Of a stretch of DNA of 64,000 nt, positions 63,598-64,000 are shown in pieces (position 1 is the first letter of the stretch; the number at the start of each line of letters is the position of its first letter). The notes below the pieces were generated by a model. The model did not search any database and was not told the DNA's origin. It saw nothing but the letters and a program-made list of their open reading frames with translations. The position numbers and the translations under genes are program-made. Origin of the DNA: Eudorina sp. 2006-703-Eu-15. Taxonomy: Eukaryota; Chlorophyta; Chlorophyceae; Chlamydomonadales; Volvocaceae. The DNA is taken from contig BDSI01000125.1 in assembly GCA_003117195.1 (NCBI GenBank), forward strand, positions 294,895-358,894. The letters are read 5' to 3'.

Positions 63598-64000
63598 GAC
63601 ACAAGAACATGGAACAATAAATGGACCCGTTCTTGTGTCCACTGGCTGGGATGAGGAGGGTCCCTCCTGAGACTGCAGCTTGTGAGTGCCGCGTGCAACC
63701 AACAGCCCCGACACGGGGAGGACCAAATCGGCCTGTCGACAGTCGCACGCACGGGGGCCAACTTGTCGCCCCGTCCCTGCATTTCTGTGCTCCGAACAGT
63801 AAGGCCCGACATGAACAGACGCGAAACGACAGCTCTTCCGCGTACGTGGCACCCCACCGCCTAAGCCATTATCCCCTACTCGATGCGGTCTGGTGCGCGG
63901 TGGGGTGCGGTGATTGCGGTGAAAGAGCCTCTGTACACGCAACTGGCCTGAGTGAAGTTTAGCAAAGGCCCTAACGTAACGCTCGAACGTTTGCAAGAAA
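63598..64000. other. Unassigned sequence at the right edge
   Basis: No similarity to the header units and no recognisable protein in any frame. Confidence 0.5.

Overview
The window looks like nuclear DNA of a volvocine (Chlamydomonas-like) green alga. It is GC-rich, its genes are cut by many short introns, long low-complexity Ala/Gly/Pro/Gln stretches interrupt the proteins, and TGTAA polyadenylation signals follow several genes. The gene set (ferredoxin-type glutamate synthase, fatty acid photodecarboxylase) and the Kangaroo/PAT-style tyrosine-recombinase retrotransposon also fit that lineage. The species cannot be named from sequence alone. Exon structures below were read by eye from splice sites and checked by reading-frame continuity; none is backed by transcripts.

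Layout. 1-12515 (minus): a KDM5/JARID1-type histone demethylase with JmjN, ARID, PHD, JmjC, C5HC2 zinc finger and PLU-1 regions. It runs off the left edge and its introns are full of minisatellites. Its JmjC core has lost most cofactor-binding residues. 12516-17640: intergenic, with a 507-bp hAT-like MITE. 18403-26597 (minus): a complete 13-exon plastid ferredoxin-dependent glutamate synthase, 1627 aa. 27538-33862 (minus): a complete 13-exon fatty acid photodecarboxylase, 608 aa. 34873-37384 (plus): a small NTF2-like protein, divergent from the photodecarboxylase. 37983-39217 (plus): a TLC-domain (LAG1-type) membrane protein.

From about 42.5 kb the window becomes repeat-rich. It holds a lone SAM-like ORF, a decayed header relic, a 5'-truncated L1-type retrotransposon with a frameshift, and then a family of genes in which a small N-terminal header is fused through spliced exons to a kinase domain resembling Crinkler-type (CR) effector kinases. 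Unit 1 (46337-49703) is intact. Unit 2 starts head-to-tail behind it. The first intron of unit 2 is split by a full-length 6,092-bp PAT/Kangaroo-type DIRS element (50926-57017) carrying gag, RT-RNase H-methyltransferase and tyrosine recombinase ORFs, with split direct repeats. Unit 1 preserves the empty site, so the insertion junction is known to the base. A third, inverted copy of the kinase part lies at 60.45-63.6 kb. It carries many one-base deletions and abuts an alpha-helical-repeat gene (possibly CFAP54-like), a fragment of which is also carried by unit 1.

How it fits together: the left half is a run of ordinary nuclear genes (chromatin, nitrogen assimilation, lipid photochemistry, membrane lipid). 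The right half is a dynamic locus where an effector-like kinase family, two retrotransposon classes and segmental duplication have shaped each other. A diverged terminal repeat of the same DIRS family sits in a photodecarboxylase intron, so this element family has been active across the window.
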